DNA from: Mesobacillus zeae
Lineage (GTDB): Bacteria > Bacillota > Bacilli > Bacillales > Cytobacillaceae
NCBI RefSeq assembly: GCF_003570705.1
Contig: NZ_QWVT01000019.1
Coordinates: 62,001 to 126,000 of the forward strand
Length of the DNA: 64,000 bases
Direction of reading: 5' to 3'
The translations under genes and the position numbers were made by a program. Under the pieces are notes generated by a model, which did not search any database, was not told where the DNA came from, and was given only the letters and a program-made list of their open reading frames with translations. Below, piece by piece: positions 35,855 to 44,968 of the stretch (position 1 is the first letter of the stretch; each line of letters opens with the position of its first letter).

Positions 35855-35893
35855 AAAACAGCAGCCCAAAAGTTCCCGGGCTGCTGTTTTCTT
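35855..35893. terminator. bidirectional terminator
   Basis: 13-bp stem AAAACAGCAGCCC/GGGCTGCTGTTTT (35855-35867 with 35878-35890), 10-nt loop. Serves the converging membrane protein gene and yhaP. Confidence 0.88.
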
Positions 35894-35899
35894 TTGCCT

Positions 35900-37147
35900 T
35901 TATTGTTTGGTCATCTGCAGGGCCTTTTTAATATCCTTGTAGGAATTGGATTTTCCATACATCAGGACTCCTCCGCGATAGACGCGTGCCCCAAAAATGG
36001 CAAGTGCAATAATCGTGGCCAGCATGATTCCGATCGACAGCGCCGCCTCCCAAAGGGGAAGATTGAGCATGCCCACCCTGAGGAACATCAGCATTGGTGC
36101 GAAAAATGGAATAAAGGAAGTCACTTTGATAAACGTTGATTCAGGCTGGCCAAGCCCAAACATCGCCATCATGAACCCTGCCACAATCAGGAGTGTCATC
36201 GGCGTAATCATCTGCTGGACATCTTCAATCCTGCTTACAAGTGATCCAAGGAATGCAGCAAGCGTTGCGTAAAGGAAATAGCCTAGGATAAAGAAAATGA
36301 CCGCATAGACAATGGTACCGACTGGTATGTTTCCAAATCCGAAAGACTCGAAAAATCCGCCTTCCATTGTTTTAAGATTCTGTTTAATGGAGAAATAACC
36401 TGCCAGCAAAATGACCGCCAGCTGGGTAAGCGACAGAAGCCCGATTCCAAGAATTTTTGCAAACATCTGCTTGATTGGCGAGACGCTCGAAATCAGGATT
36501 TCCATCACTCTTGATGACTTCTCGGTTGCTACTTCCATTGCAATCATATTGGCATACATGATGACCGCAAAATAAATGACAAACAGGAGCACATACACAA
36601 GACCCCTGGCCTGGTTTAACTCTTCCTCTGTTTTTGCATCCTTTTCCAGCGCTTTCTTATCAAGCTTGACAGGCTCATACAATTTGCCAAGCTGCTCCTG
36701 CGTAAGCTTCAGCTGCTGCGATGCCATCATGGTCTTCATCTGCTGGAGGCTTGCTTCGATGTCGCCAGGGACGCTTGTATTGGCAATGCTCATTGCCCTG
36801 TAAGAGGCCGCTGGAAGGTTTTCGCTGGTAAGATTGAGTTCTAGTACACCATCAAATTTACCGTCCTTCACTTTTTTATCTGCCTCTTCATTGTTGCCTG
36901 TATAGCGGACAACCTTCACATCTGTATTGACTGTTGCGATTTGCTTTTTAAACGGCTCAAAGAGCTGCCCCGTTTCATCGATCACTGCAATTCTTTCCGT
37001 ATTATCCTTGTCAAAGCTCTCTATCAGCTTCGGAAGATACGCAAGTCCAACCATCAGTGCAGCCGTGATGATTGTCGTAATGATGAACTGTTTTGTCTTA
37101 AGTTTGCTCAGGTACGTGTGGAAGAGTATGATAAAAAAGTTATTCAT
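35900..37147 (-). CDS. yhaP: ABC-2-type transporter permease YhaP
   Basis: Permease of the YhaQP exporter, NatB-like. An N-terminal helix (FIITTIITAALMVGLAYLP) leads to an extracytoplasmic domain (about 45-175), then five or six C-terminal membrane helices beginning YVLLFVIYFAVIMYANMIAMEVATEKSSRVMEILISSVSP, the conserved ABC-2 segment. About 415 residues. ATG 37147 overlaps the last codons of yhaQ, implying coupled translation. In B. subtilis related pairs extrude sodium or antimicrobial compounds; the substrate here is unknown. Confidence 0.9.
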   Translation of the reverse strand: MNNFFIILFHTYLSKLKTKQFIITTIITAALMVGLAYLPKLIESFDKDNTERIAVIDETGQLFEPFKKQIATVNTDVKVVRYTGNNEEADKKVKDGKFDGVLELNLTSENLPAASYRAMSIANTSVPGDIEASLQQMKTMMASQQLKLTQEQLGKLYEPVKLDKKALEKDAKTEEELNQARGLVYVLLFVIYFAVIMYANMIAMEVATEKSSRVMEILISSVSPIKQMFAKILGIGLLSLTQLAVILLAGYFSIKQNLKTMEGGFFESFGFGNIPVGTIVYAVIFFILGYFLYATLAAFLGSLVSRIEDVQQMITPMTLLIVAGFMMAMFGLGQPESTFIKVTSFIPFFAPMLMFLRVGMLNLPLWEAALSIGIMLATIIALAIFGARVYRGGVLMYGKSNSYKDIKKALQMTKQ

Positions 37148-38039
37148 AGGAAGCACCTGCCTTTTCTATAAAAATATCATTTAAAGAAGGCTCCTCCAGA
37201 TCAAACTTGCGGATAAACCCTTTTCCGAAAATCTCTTTCAGCACTTCCTCGGCAACACTTTCTCCGGTAATCTGTAGCTGGATTCCTTCCGGTGTCTTCT
37301 TCGCACTCGTCACTCCGTTAAGCTCTTTCAGCCAAGAGAGATCGAAGTCTGCATGAATGACGAGATTTTTTTTCCCGAAAGACCTTTTGATATCCTTCAG
37401 AGATCCGTGGACGATTGGGCTGCCTTTTTGCATAATGCATAGATGCTCGCACATTTCCTCAACATGCTCCATCCTGTGGCTTGAAAAGACAATCGTATTT
37501 CCAGCTTCCTTCAGTTCAAGAACTGCTTCCTTCAGCTGTTCGACATTGACGGGGTCGAGGCCGCTGAATGGCTCATCAAGAATGATCAGTTTTGGTTTAT
37601 GTATGACTGCAGCGACAAACTGAATTTTTTGCTGATTCCCTTTCGACAGTTCCTCTACTTTCTTATCCGCATATTCAGGAACTTTGAACCGTTCTAGCCA
37701 ATACTCCAATTCTTTTAGCACTGCCTTCTTTTGCATTCCGCGGAGCCGTGCAAGATAGACGATTTGGTCACGGACCTTTAGCTTTGGATATAGCCCTCTT
37801 TCTTCAGGTAAATAACCAATCAGCGGGCTCGTAGAATAATTGATTGGCTTCCCGTTCCAAGTGATATTTCCTGCGGTTGGATCCATCAAGCCAAGGATCA
37901 TCCGGAATGTTGTTGTTTTTCCAGCGCCGTTTGCCCCAAGAAAGCCAAACATTTCTTTTTCGGGAATTTCCAGAGACAAGTTGTCGACTGCGGCGAAATC
38001 ACCGAATTTCTTTGTGACATGCTCAAGCTTTAACACCAT
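37140..38039 (-). CDS. yhaQ: ABC transporter ATP-binding protein YhaQ
   Basis: ATPase of the YhaQP exporter. Walker A GANGAGKTTTFR near residue 38, Q-loop LPEERGLYPKL, signature LSKGNQQKIQ, Walker B LIILDEPFSGLDP, H-loop VFSSHRMEHVEE. The C-terminal 80-residue extension is typical of the DrrA/NatA group. 299 residues. First gene of a two-gene operon. Confidence 0.92.
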   Translation of the reverse strand: MVLKLEHVTKKFGDFAAVDNLSLEIPEKEMFGFLGANGAGKTTTFRMILGLMDPTAGNITWNGKPINYSTSPLIGYLPEERGLYPKLKVRDQIVYLARLRGMQKKAVLKELEYWLERFKVPEYADKKVEELSKGNQQKIQFVAAVIHKPKLIILDEPFSGLDPVNVEQLKEAVLELKEAGNTIVFSSHRMEHVEEMCEHLCIMQKGSPIVHGSLKDIKRSFGKKNLVIHADFDLSWLKELNGVTSAKKTPEGIQLQITGESVAEEVLKEIFGKGFIRKFDLEEPSLNDIFIEKAGASYE

Positions 38040-38189
38040 AACCGTTCCTCCTCCCTTTCACTTATCTTTAATACGATTATCTCCTTTACAGGTTTCTTTT
38101 TCCAGCAGTTTTTTTCTTTTGCACTCTTCCGACAATTATGCAAGAATAATAGTAAATCGTAAGAATATTATTACAAAGGGGAATATCTT

Positions 38190-38375
38190 ATGGAAACTTA
38201 TAAGCTGACTGCATTCAAGCAGGATGGGGAAAAGATTGCTGATGAATCTTTCCAGGCAGGAAATGATGAAGAAGCGAAAGAAATCGGCAAAAGGCTGGTG
38301 GAAGAAAAAAATCTCGCTGATAAGACGCATCGCTGTACATCACCAAGGGGTAAACTGATTCTGTTTCGCCCTTAG
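38190..38375 (+). CDS. yhzD: YhzD-like small protein
   Basis: 61 residues: METYKLTAFKQDGEKIADESF then an EAKEIGKRLVEEKN helix and a THRCTSPRGKLILF end. The beta-alpha-beta layout and length resemble B. subtilis YhzD. AAAGGGG lies 8 nt before the ATG. Divergent from yhaQ. Function unknown; the symbol is given on resemblance and neighbourhood. Confidence 0.65.
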   Translation: METYKLTAFKQDGEKIADESFQAGNDEEAKEIGKRLVEEKNLADKTHRCTSPRGKLILFRP

Positions 38376-38400
38376 TACTTCCTGCTAAGATAGAAATAAT

Positions 38401-38434
38401 AAAAAGCAAAGAGACCGGGATCTCTTTGCTTTTT
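38401..38434. terminator. bidirectional terminator
   Basis: 14-bp perfect stem AAAAAGCAAAGAGA/TCTCTTTGCTTTTT with loop CCGGGA. Between converging yhzD and yhaR. Confidence 0.9.
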
Positions 38435-38436
38435 GT

Positions 38437-39228
38437 TTACTTCCCTGTGAAAACAGGTTTTCTTTTTTCGATAAAAGCCTTGATGCCTTCCTGATGGTCA
38501 GCAGTCTGTCTCATTTTATACTGCCCGAACTTTTCAAGTTCAAGAATTTTCAACAAACATGGGCGGTTTTTATCCGCGAGAATTTTCTTTGTCTTGATCA
38601 TTGCCTGAAGCGGCTTGTTTAGCCACTCTTCCACTCTTCTTCCTACAGCTTCATTGAAGTCTCCATCGACAATTTCGTCCACAAGTCCGCGTTCCTGCGC
38701 TTCACTTGCCGACATCGTCCTGCCTTCCCATATCAAATGCTTTGCTTTCGTTTCTCCGAGACGCGATTCCAGGAAGAAATGCGCTCCGCCATCCGGAATC
38801 AGGCCAATTCCAATGAAATTCATGGCTAGCTTGCTGTCAGGAGCGGCAATAATATAATCCATAGCAAGCGCCAGACTTAAACCAAGCCCCGCCGCCGCGC
38901 CAGTCACTGCACTGATTGTAATTTTGGGCATGCTGTAGAGTGTGACGACCAGCTCACTGATGCAATCCATAACGGAAAAGAAGTCGGCCTCCTCCAATCC
39001 TGACAGCATAGTTTTGATGTCCCCGCCAGAAGAAAATGCCCTTCCAGCACCTTTAAGCACAACAATGTCAACATCATCATTGCTGCACAGCTCCTTCAGG
39101 TTCCATGAAAGCCCCCTGATCATCTCAAGATCAAGAGAGTTCAGCGATTCCGGCCTGTTCAATACAACTGTCGCGGTCCTTCCATCTATACCTACCTTTA
39201 CCGTCTCCGTCTGAAAGTCAATCGTCAA
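38437..39228 (-). CDS. yhaR: enoyl-CoA hydratase/isomerase YhaR
   Basis: Crotonase-fold enzyme of 263 residues. Blocks: TATVVLNRPESLNSLDLEMI, GAGRAFSSGGDIKTM (acyl-CoA pocket and first oxyanion region), ITISAVTGAAAGLGLSLALAMDYIIA, FIGIGLIPDGGAHFFL. The position of the second catalytic glutamate is occupied by D in IPDGG, which suggests isomerase or degenerate chemistry rather than a standard hydratase. Ribosome binding site GGAGGGG. Placed before hemZ, as in B. subtilis. Confidence 0.88.
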   Translation of the reverse strand: MTIDFQTETVKVGIDGRTATVVLNRPESLNSLDLEMIRGLSWNLKELCSNDDVDIVVLKGAGRAFSSGGDIKTMLSGLEEADFFSVMDCISELVVTLYSMPKITISAVTGAAAGLGLSLALAMDYIIAAPDSKLAMNFIGIGLIPDGGAHFFLESRLGETKAKHLIWEGRTMSASEAQERGLVDEIVDGDFNEAVGRRVEEWLNKPLQAMIKTKKILADKNRPCLLKILELEKFGQYKMRQTADHQEGIKAFIEKRKPVFTGK

Positions 39229-39274
39229 TCCTATCCCCTCCTAAATAAGTGTTCCTATTTCCATTATAAAGGGA

Positions 39275-39288
39275 CTAAAGCGCTTACG
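39275..39288. promoter_or_regulatory. cre-like site upstream of yhaR
   Basis: CTAAAGCGCTTACG matches 11 of 14 positions of the CcpA consensus TGWAANCGNTNWCA, with an intact AAAGCGCTTAC core, 47 nt before yhaR. Carbon-catabolite control of beta-oxidation genes is known in Bacillus; this site itself is a prediction. Confidence 0.3.
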
Positions 39289-39450
39289 TCATCTTTTTTC
39301 AGACTTTTTTAAAAAATAGAATATCTTAAGAAAATCCCCCTCAAAAGGCACCAGGAACGCAGCAATGAAAAAAAGACTGCCCTTTACCAAGCTGTACAAG
39401 CTTAGCAGTGGTAATCTTTAATTTATTGGGTAAAAGCTCACATCACATCC

Positions 39451-40971
39451 CTACAGTTGGGAGCTCTCTTTGTTGAATAGTTCTTTCAGAATATCGATTT
39501 TTCTCCTCGTATACTCCTCGTAGCTATCATTGTAAGACTTAGGATCTTTCGGATTGGCGAAATGCGTAATATGTCCTGAATCCGGGTGGATAAATTTACT
39601 AGATGCCCCGCAGCCGAGTCCGATGATCGTCTGCTGCTCCTCCATGATCAGGATATTATAAAGACTTTCCTGGCCTGGAATTGCATAGCCAACATTCTCC
39701 AGGTTTCCAAGGATATTTTTCTGTCTGTACAAGTAATACGGAACATAACTGTGCTGTTTCGTCCACTTTTCGGCGAGATCCATCATTTCCTCAATTTCTT
39801 CCCGGCCTGCCACCTTGTATTTATCCTTGTTCTTCGTCATTTCAGAAGCCCGCTTGAATGAAAGCGTGTGAACAGTCAGAGACTCTGGCATAAGCTTTTC
39901 CGTCTCCGCAAGCGTATGGGAAAATTCTTGCTTTCCTTCCCCTGGAAGGCCGATGATCAAGTCCATATTGATATTGTTCATTCCTGCTTCCCGGGAAAGA
40001 TGGAACTTATCAATCGTTTCTTGTACGGTATGGTGCCGGCCGATTGCTTTCAGCGTTTCCTGGATATACGACTGCGGATTGATAGAGATGCGGTCAATAT
40101 TCCATTTATTAAGGACATCCAGCTTATCAGGTGTAATTGTATCTGGCCGCCCTGCTTCTACAGTGATTTCCCTGATGTTCTTTACATCGGGGAAGGAGCT
40201 GTACATTTCCTCATACAGCATGTCCATTTCCTCCGCAGTAATGGAAGTTGGCGTCCCGCCACCATAATAAACAGTGGTAATATTAACCCCATTCTCTTTT
40301 AGCCATCCGCCAATTTCCTTCAGCTCATAGTGCAGCCCTCCAAGGAAACTATTGACGGAGCCCTGACGGCCGTTGATCGCATAAGCAGGAAACGTACAAT
40401 AGGCACACTTTGTTGGGCAAAAAGGAATCCCTATATAGATGCTGACCTCGTTTCGCAAGTCGTACAGGTCCGGCATGGCAAGCAGCTGGCGGTCGACAAT
40501 TTCCTGCATGAGTTTGATCTTTTCAGGAGTAATTAAGTATTCCTCAGCAAGCTTTCTATGGGCGGCTTCCTTTGAAGCCCCTTCACGCAGGCTTTTATGA
40601 AGCAGTTTTGTCGGGCGGACGCCAGTGAGTATTCCCCACTTCTGGACAATGTCGGTCCACTCCTGCATCACCGTCAAATATGCGTGCGACACTGCATTCT
40701 TGACCTCTCTGAAGTTTTCTTTTGCGTTCAGACCTTGTGTAATGTCTTTTTGGCAGGAGGATTCTAATGTTTTTCCATCCGCTTCCAAAACCGCATTTAC
40801 CAAAACATGTTCGGCTGCCTCCACTTTTATCCGGACTGCAGCATCTGGAATTCCGTTCTTATTTCCGAAAGAAACGGTCGGCTCCTCGAAAAACAAATTT
40901 GAAATCAGCTGGAGCGGACGTTCAAACCTTTCATCATCTAAACCTTCTATATAAATATACAATCGTATCAC
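39451..40971 (-). CDS. hemZ: coproporphyrinogen dehydrogenase HemZ (radical SAM)
   Basis: Oxygen-independent coproporphyrinogen III oxidase-like radical SAM enzyme. The 4Fe-4S site is CPTKCAYCTF near residue 190-200, followed by TVYYGGGTPTSI (SAM binding) and ITVEAGRPDTI. The N-terminal 150 residues form the HemZ-specific domain (TGVRPTKLLHKSLREGASKEAAHRKL). 506 residues, about as in B. subtilis HemZ. It complements the hemEHY operon located 23 kb away in this window. Confidence 0.93.
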   Translation of the reverse strand: MIRLYIYIEGLDDERFERPLQLISNLFFEEPTVSFGNKNGIPDAAVRIKVEAAEHVLVNAVLEADGKTLESSCQKDITQGLNAKENFREVKNAVSHAYLTVMQEWTDIVQKWGILTGVRPTKLLHKSLREGASKEAAHRKLAEEYLITPEKIKLMQEIVDRQLLAMPDLYDLRNEVSIYIGIPFCPTKCAYCTFPAYAINGRQGSVNSFLGGLHYELKEIGGWLKENGVNITTVYYGGGTPTSITAEEMDMLYEEMYSSFPDVKNIREITVEAGRPDTITPDKLDVLNKWNIDRISINPQSYIQETLKAIGRHHTVQETIDKFHLSREAGMNNINMDLIIGLPGEGKQEFSHTLAETEKLMPESLTVHTLSFKRASEMTKNKDKYKVAGREEIEEMMDLAEKWTKQHSYVPYYLYRQKNILGNLENVGYAIPGQESLYNILIMEEQQTIIGLGCGASSKFIHPDSGHITHFANPKDPKSYNDSYEEYTRRKIDILKELFNKESSQL

Positions 40972-41059
40972 CTTTTCATTTCATACTGCCTTTTAGTTTA
41001 CAGAATGTCATTTCCAAGGTCAACATTATGGAAACGTTTGTGAGCCGGGATGACAGCAG

Positions 41060-41097
41060 CAAAAACCCCCTGCCAAAAAACGAATAGGCGGGGGGCA
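41060..41097 (-). terminator. terminator after yhaX
   Basis: Stem GCC(n)CCCCC-type: CCCCC(T)GCC at 41066-41074 with GGC(G)GGGGG at 41087-41095, then five U in the minus transcript. Confidence 0.75.
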
Positions 41098-41101
41098 ATT
41101 T

Positions 41102-41974
41102 TTATTTTTTTATAATGTTCATTTTTTGCAGAAAAGAGATAGGATGCTGCTTGCGGAAATGCTCTTTTATCATATAAGCCACACCGTGCTGGTTATTGGA
41201 TCTTGTTACCCAATCGGCTGCTTTTTTCACTTCAGCGGGTGCGTTCCCCATTGCAACGCCCAGCCCGCATGCCTTGATCATTTCGATATCATCCATGGCG
41301 TCTCCGATTGACACCATTTCCTTGAGCGGAACATCCAGATGCTCACCAAGCGTAATCAGGCCATCAAGCTTTGATACGCCTTCCGGCAAGATATCAAGCC
41401 TCAGCTCATTCAGTTTCGGCAGCGATATTTCCGAAAACATTGATCCGAGCGCCTGCGTTGCATCCTCAAGATCGTCTTCATATTCAAAGTAGACCTCAAT
41501 CTTTGGGGCAGCAACCGGATCGTTGGCAATGGTTTCACTGACGGAATCGACAAACTGCTGTGAGTAAAACAACGGATCCCCTGTCGTAAATACAGTCCGT
41601 GCGAGCAAATTGTGGTTCAGTTTATATTTATTCGCAAGCGAAAACTGATCGTGGACAATCCTTATTTGGCAAGGAAAACCCTCGAGAAACCTAACAACCT
41701 CGTATGTGATATCTTCAGTCATTCTTTTTGCGGTAAGCGGTTTGCTGGAATGTTCCCCGCAAATCGTTGCACCCTGGTGAGTAACAAGCAGCGAATCTAT
41801 TTTAAGCGCCCTCGCAACTTTTTTTGCTGAAGGAAAGCTTCGTGCTGTTACAAGGGTTACATAAATGCCTTTTTGCTGGACGTATGCAATCGCCTCGCGT
41901 GTGGATCTATGGAGCCTTCCATTCGGCTGGAGAACGGTTCCGTCCACATTTAAGGCAAGAAGACGATAAATCAT
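41102..41974 (-). CDS. yhaX: Cof-type HAD hydrolase YhaX
   Basis: HAD-superfamily IIB phosphatase of 290 residues with Cof-type cap. Motif I reads LALNVDGTVL: the nucleophilic first Asp of DxDGT is Asn (residue 9). Motif IV is VSIGDAMDDIEMIKACGLGVAMGNA, intact. The substitution should impair or delay phosphoryl transfer unless compensated. B. subtilis yhaX is sporulation-expressed and lies next to hemZ, as here. Substrate unknown. Confidence 0.88.
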   Translation of the reverse strand: MIYRLLALNVDGTVLQPNGRLHRSTREAIAYVQQKGIYVTLVTARSFPSAKKVARALKIDSLLVTHQGATICGEHSSKPLTAKRMTEDITYEVVRFLEGFPCQIRIVHDQFSLANKYKLNHNLLARTVFTTGDPLFYSQQFVDSVSETIANDPVAAPKIEVYFEYEDDLEDATQALGSMFSEISLPKLNELRLDILPEGVSKLDGLITLGEHLDVPLKEMVSIGDAMDDIEMIKACGLGVAMGNAPAEVKKAADWVTRSNNQHGVAYMIKEHFRKQHPISFLQKMNIIKK

Positions 41975-42173
41975 GATACAGCCCCCTTTTCTTTGGTGTT
42001 TCTTCCCTATATAACTTGTATGACCGTTCGATAAAGATTAGAACCAGGCCTACTGCAGCCTTAGGGGGTGAAAAAGGGACATTTTGATTTTTCACTGCCG
42101 GGCACTGCTTCCGTTTCCTCGCTAAAAAATGATCGGTAGTGGTACGGTGTCCGTGAAGTTTTTCCTTTCCATA

Positions 42174-42202
42174 GAAAAACTCCCGGAGAAATATCCGGGA
42201 GC
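42174..42202 (-). terminator. terminator after yheA
   Basis: 8-bp stem CTCCCGGA/TCCGGGAG (42180-42187 with 42194-42201), 6-nt loop, five U in the minus transcript. Confidence 0.8.
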
Positions 42203-42210
42203 CAGCTCTT

Positions 42211-42570
42211 TTATTTTTGTTGGTCGGGATTTCCGTAAAGCTCTTCAAGCGGTTTCATGATGATCTGATTAAGTTCAGCGATTACTTTGCTTAAATGCTG
42301 TTCAGCCTGCATCAGTTTGGAAATTTTCGGATGCTGCTGAACAAGCGCGACCATTTGCTGTGCCTGCCCTACTTCCTGTTCGGATATTTCCTGGCCCATC
42401 ATTTGTTTTTGCTGAAGCTGCATTTGCAGGTTTCGGAAGTTTTCAAATGTCTCACGTGCAGTAGGATCATTGTTTACTTCATCAAAAAGCCGTTTTAAAC
42501 CGGTAAATTCACCGCTTTCACGGATTGCTTTTCCCATTTCATTTGCAGAATCATAAAGATTGACTGGCAT
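42211..42570 (-). CDS. yheA: YlbF/YmcA-family protein YheA
   Basis: 119-residue all-helical protein (NLYDSANEMGKAIRESGEFTGLKRLFDEV ... FRNLQMQLQQKQMMGQEISEQEVGQAQ). The YlbF/YmcA family includes subunits of the Y-complex that modulates RNase Y; YheA itself has no settled role. ATG 42570 (MPVNLYDSANEM) has AAAGGAG 8 nt upstream; an ATG 33 nt further up lacks one. Divergent from the YheC/D array. Confidence 0.87.
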   Translation of the reverse strand: MPVNLYDSANEMGKAIRESGEFTGLKRLFDEVNNDPTARETFENFRNLQMQLQQKQMMGQEISEQEVGQAQQMVALVQQHPKISKLMQAEQHLSKVIAELNQIIMKPLEELYGNPDQQK

Positions 42571-42660
42571 TTTCACCGCTCCTTTTCCATTTCGGAATTC
42601 CACTAAACTATATCAGACTATGCCCAGAAATGCGAGAAGATGAATATCCTGCCCAAATTG

Positions 42661-42689
42661 CACCCTGAATCCGTCCAAAACATAGGATA
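42661..42689 (+). promoter_or_regulatory. possible late mother-cell (sigma-K/sigma-E-type) promoter of the YheC/D array
   Basis: CACC (42661-42664), 16-nt spacer, CATAGGATA (42681-42689). The -10 fits the sigma-K form CATANNNTA exactly and the -35 contains AC. It lies 52 nt before the first ATP-grasp gene. Weak consensus sequences occur by chance, so confidence is limited. Confidence 0.4.
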
Positions 42690-42740
42690 CGGTATCAGCC
42701 TATCTGGCTTAAATTAATTCTATAAAAATGAGGAATGAAC

Positions 42741-43856
42741 ATGGTTCCTGAATCCCTCGGCAGCAGCCAGGATGCTGCCCCTATCATTGCTGTCCTTGTC
42801 CATGCAAAGGAATGCAATGATTCCGGACCGGACTTTGGTAGCATTCATACCTTTTGCAGAGAAATGTTCATTCATGCACGGCAATCCGGTCTTTTACTCT
42901 ATATCTTTACGTTAAAAGGGATAACCGACCAAGGGGTCCATGGATATTTCCTAGAGGAAGACATGTGGGTAAAAAAATTCTTTCCGTTTCCACACGTTGT
43001 CTATAACCGGCTCCATTCCCGCCGTGCAGAAACAGGGAAAAGATTCTCCGAATTTATGAAGCTTGCTGAAAAAGCAAATATCCAGGTTTTCAACAACCGT
43101 TTTTTAAACAAATGGGAAGTCCACCAATTCCTGAGCTCAGAGCAAAAGCTTTCTACACATCTCCCTGAAACCTGTCTTTTCAGCCGGACGAATCTTGAAA
43201 AAATGCTGCCCTGCAAAAATTCAGTCTTTATAAAACCCATTCATGGAAGCCAGGGAAGAAAGATTATTAAGTTAGTATACGAAGATGGCATTTACAGAGC
43301 AGATTTCTCTGCTTTTCCCGGAGAAAGCAAGATGGTATTCACCAGTTTGGAGGAAGTCTTTGAGAGAATTTCCCTATGCCTGGGGAAACAGCATTATATC
43401 ATCCAGCAAGGCATTCCGCTGCTGACGCTGAATGGGAGGACCACTGATTTCCGTGTACTCTGCCATCGCGGAAAGAATCTTTCCTGGGGTGTTACTTCGA
43501 CTGTCGCAAGGCTGTCGGAAAAAGGCCATTTTGTAGCCAACCTTGCTCGCGGCGGAGAATCAATCCGTCCCATGAAAGCACTCTTCCCTTTATTCGGCAT
43601 AGAAAAAGCAAAAGAAATCGCAGCGCATCTGAACGCCCTCGCCACACATGCAGCAGAATGTGTTTCAGCCAAGGCTCCCGGTCTCACTGGAGAACTCGGT
43701 GTCGATATCGGGGCAGATATTGCGGGAGATTTATGGATTATAGAAGTCAATAGTAAACCGTCAAAGGATTTTGAAGTACATGCAACGAAAGTCAGGCCTT
43801 CGGCAAAAGCCATTATTGAATGCAGCCAGGGCTTATTTCATAACCAACCGAGGTGA
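42741..43856 (+). CDS. YheC/YheD-family ATP-grasp protein (array copy 1)
   Basis: First of four tandem paralogues in the spore-coat-associated YheC/YheD family, which has an ATP-grasp fold; the ligase reaction is unknown. About 371 residues. N-terminal part: IIAVLVHAKE, then FPFPHVVYNRLHSRRAE (shared by all copies). ATP-grasp core: SVFIKPIHGSQGRKII, IIQQGIPLL, TDFRVLCHRG and LTGELGVDIGADIAGDLWIIEVNSKPSKDFE, where the acidic metal ligands and the E-x-N-S-K-P end lie. ATG 42741 has GAGGA at 6 nt. Shares a probable transcript with the next four genes. Confidence 0.87.
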   Translation: MVPESLGSSQDAAPIIAVLVHAKECNDSGPDFGSIHTFCREMFIHARQSGLLLYIFTLKGITDQGVHGYFLEEDMWVKKFFPFPHVVYNRLHSRRAETGKRFSEFMKLAEKANIQVFNNRFLNKWEVHQFLSSEQKLSTHLPETCLFSRTNLEKMLPCKNSVFIKPIHGSQGRKIIKLVYEDGIYRADFSAFPGESKMVFTSLEEVFERISLCLGKQHYIIQQGIPLLTLNGRTTDFRVLCHRGKNLSWGVTSTVARLSEKGHFVANLARGGESIRPMKALFPLFGIEKAKEIAAHLNALATHAAECVSAKAPGLTGELGVDIGADIAGDLWIIEVNSKPSKDFEVHATKVRPSAKAIIECSQGLFHNQPR

Positions 43857-43861
43857 TAAAC

Positions 43862-44968
43862 ATGAATGCTTTTGGTATCCTTTCCCTTAACCCGGGCAGT
43901 GAAATGCATTATTTTACGGAAATTGCAGTACGTGCAGCAAAGTACGGAATGGAATGTTTCAGGTTTATCCCCTCTGGCATTGACCCTGTCACCCACCAGG
44001 TAACAGGGGAAAAATACGAACACCACCAACAGCGTTGGACACAGGCACAGTTTCCCCTTCCAAACATCCTGTATGACCGCTGCCTTTATGGGGATGACAA
44101 TCATTCAAGGCGATGTATGTCAATCATGAAGTGGCTGAAAAGCAGGGAAGATCTCCTTTTCCTTGGCCATGGACTGCCTGGGAAATGGGTGCTTTATAAA
44201 GTCCTGGCAGCTTCAGCCCTGGCGCCATACGTACCTGAAACAAAACAGGCGCATACTGTTTATTCCGTTCTGTCCTTTTTATCCTCAAAAAAGAAAATTA
44301 TCCTTAAGCCCGTCTTCGGCCATGCTGGCTCTGGCATCGTCTGCCTGGAGGAGGAAGGTGAAACGATCACCGTTTGCGCAGAAACAAGGGAGAGACTTCT
44401 GAAATCCATATTTCCTGACCGGAACACTGCAGAAAATTGGATAGAAAAGCACATTATTTCCAGGCCCTATCTCATGCAGGAATTCCTTGTGCTGACTGAC
44501 AGACAAAACCGCCCAATGGACATCAGGATTTTTCTTCAGAAAGATGAAAATGGATCTTGGAAGGAACGCGGGCGTGGTATCAGGGCGGGGCAGGCAAACA
44601 GGATTCTCTCTAATTTGGCAGCGGGAGGAAGCATTGAAGAATACAGTTCCTGGGAAGCGGGATTGCCGCCTGTTTCCAGAGAGTTTATATCGGCTGAATT
44701 GGAAGGATTAACGTCAGCCCTTCCCACCATCCTTGAATCACACTTTCTTCCTTTATTCGAGATTGGAATCGATATCGGGATCGCAGCAGATTCGGCGCTT
44801 TGGATCCTCGATGTGAATTCAAAGCCAGGCAGAAAAGTGCTTGAAGAAACCAGTCCTGAGATCAAAGACCTTCTTTACTCGGCTCCGCTTGCCTACGGCA
44901 TACTTCTGGCCGAACAGAGCCAGGGAAAGGAGAACTATAATGAAAAAACGCTATCAAATCGAGGTTAA
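43862..44968 (+). CDS. YheC/YheD-family ATP-grasp protein (array copy 2)
   Basis: Second paralogue, about 368 residues. N-terminus MNAFGILSLNPGSEMHYFTEIAVRA; FPLPNILYDRCLYGDDNHSRRC corresponds to the VYNR block; core KIILKPVFGHAGSGIVCLEEE, LMQEFLVL, DIRIFLQKDENG and LFEIGIDIGIAADSALWILDVNSKPGRK. Starts 5 nt after copy 1 (GAGG at 8 nt) and overlaps copy 3 by 29 nt. It has the most diverged motifs of the four: DIRIFLQ replaces DFRVH and LDVNSKP replaces EVNSKP. Confidence 0.87.
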   Translation: MNAFGILSLNPGSEMHYFTEIAVRAAKYGMECFRFIPSGIDPVTHQVTGEKYEHHQQRWTQAQFPLPNILYDRCLYGDDNHSRRCMSIMKWLKSREDLLFLGHGLPGKWVLYKVLAASALAPYVPETKQAHTVYSVLSFLSSKKKIILKPVFGHAGSGIVCLEEEGETITVCAETRERLLKSIFPDRNTAENWIEKHIISRPYLMQEFLVLTDRQNRPMDIRIFLQKDENGSWKERGRGIRAGQANRILSNLAAGGSIEEYSSWEAGLPPVSREFISAELEGLTSALPTILESHFLPLFEIGIDIGIAADSALWILDVNSKPGRKVLEETSPEIKDLLYSAPLAYGILLAEQSQGKENYNEKTLSNRG

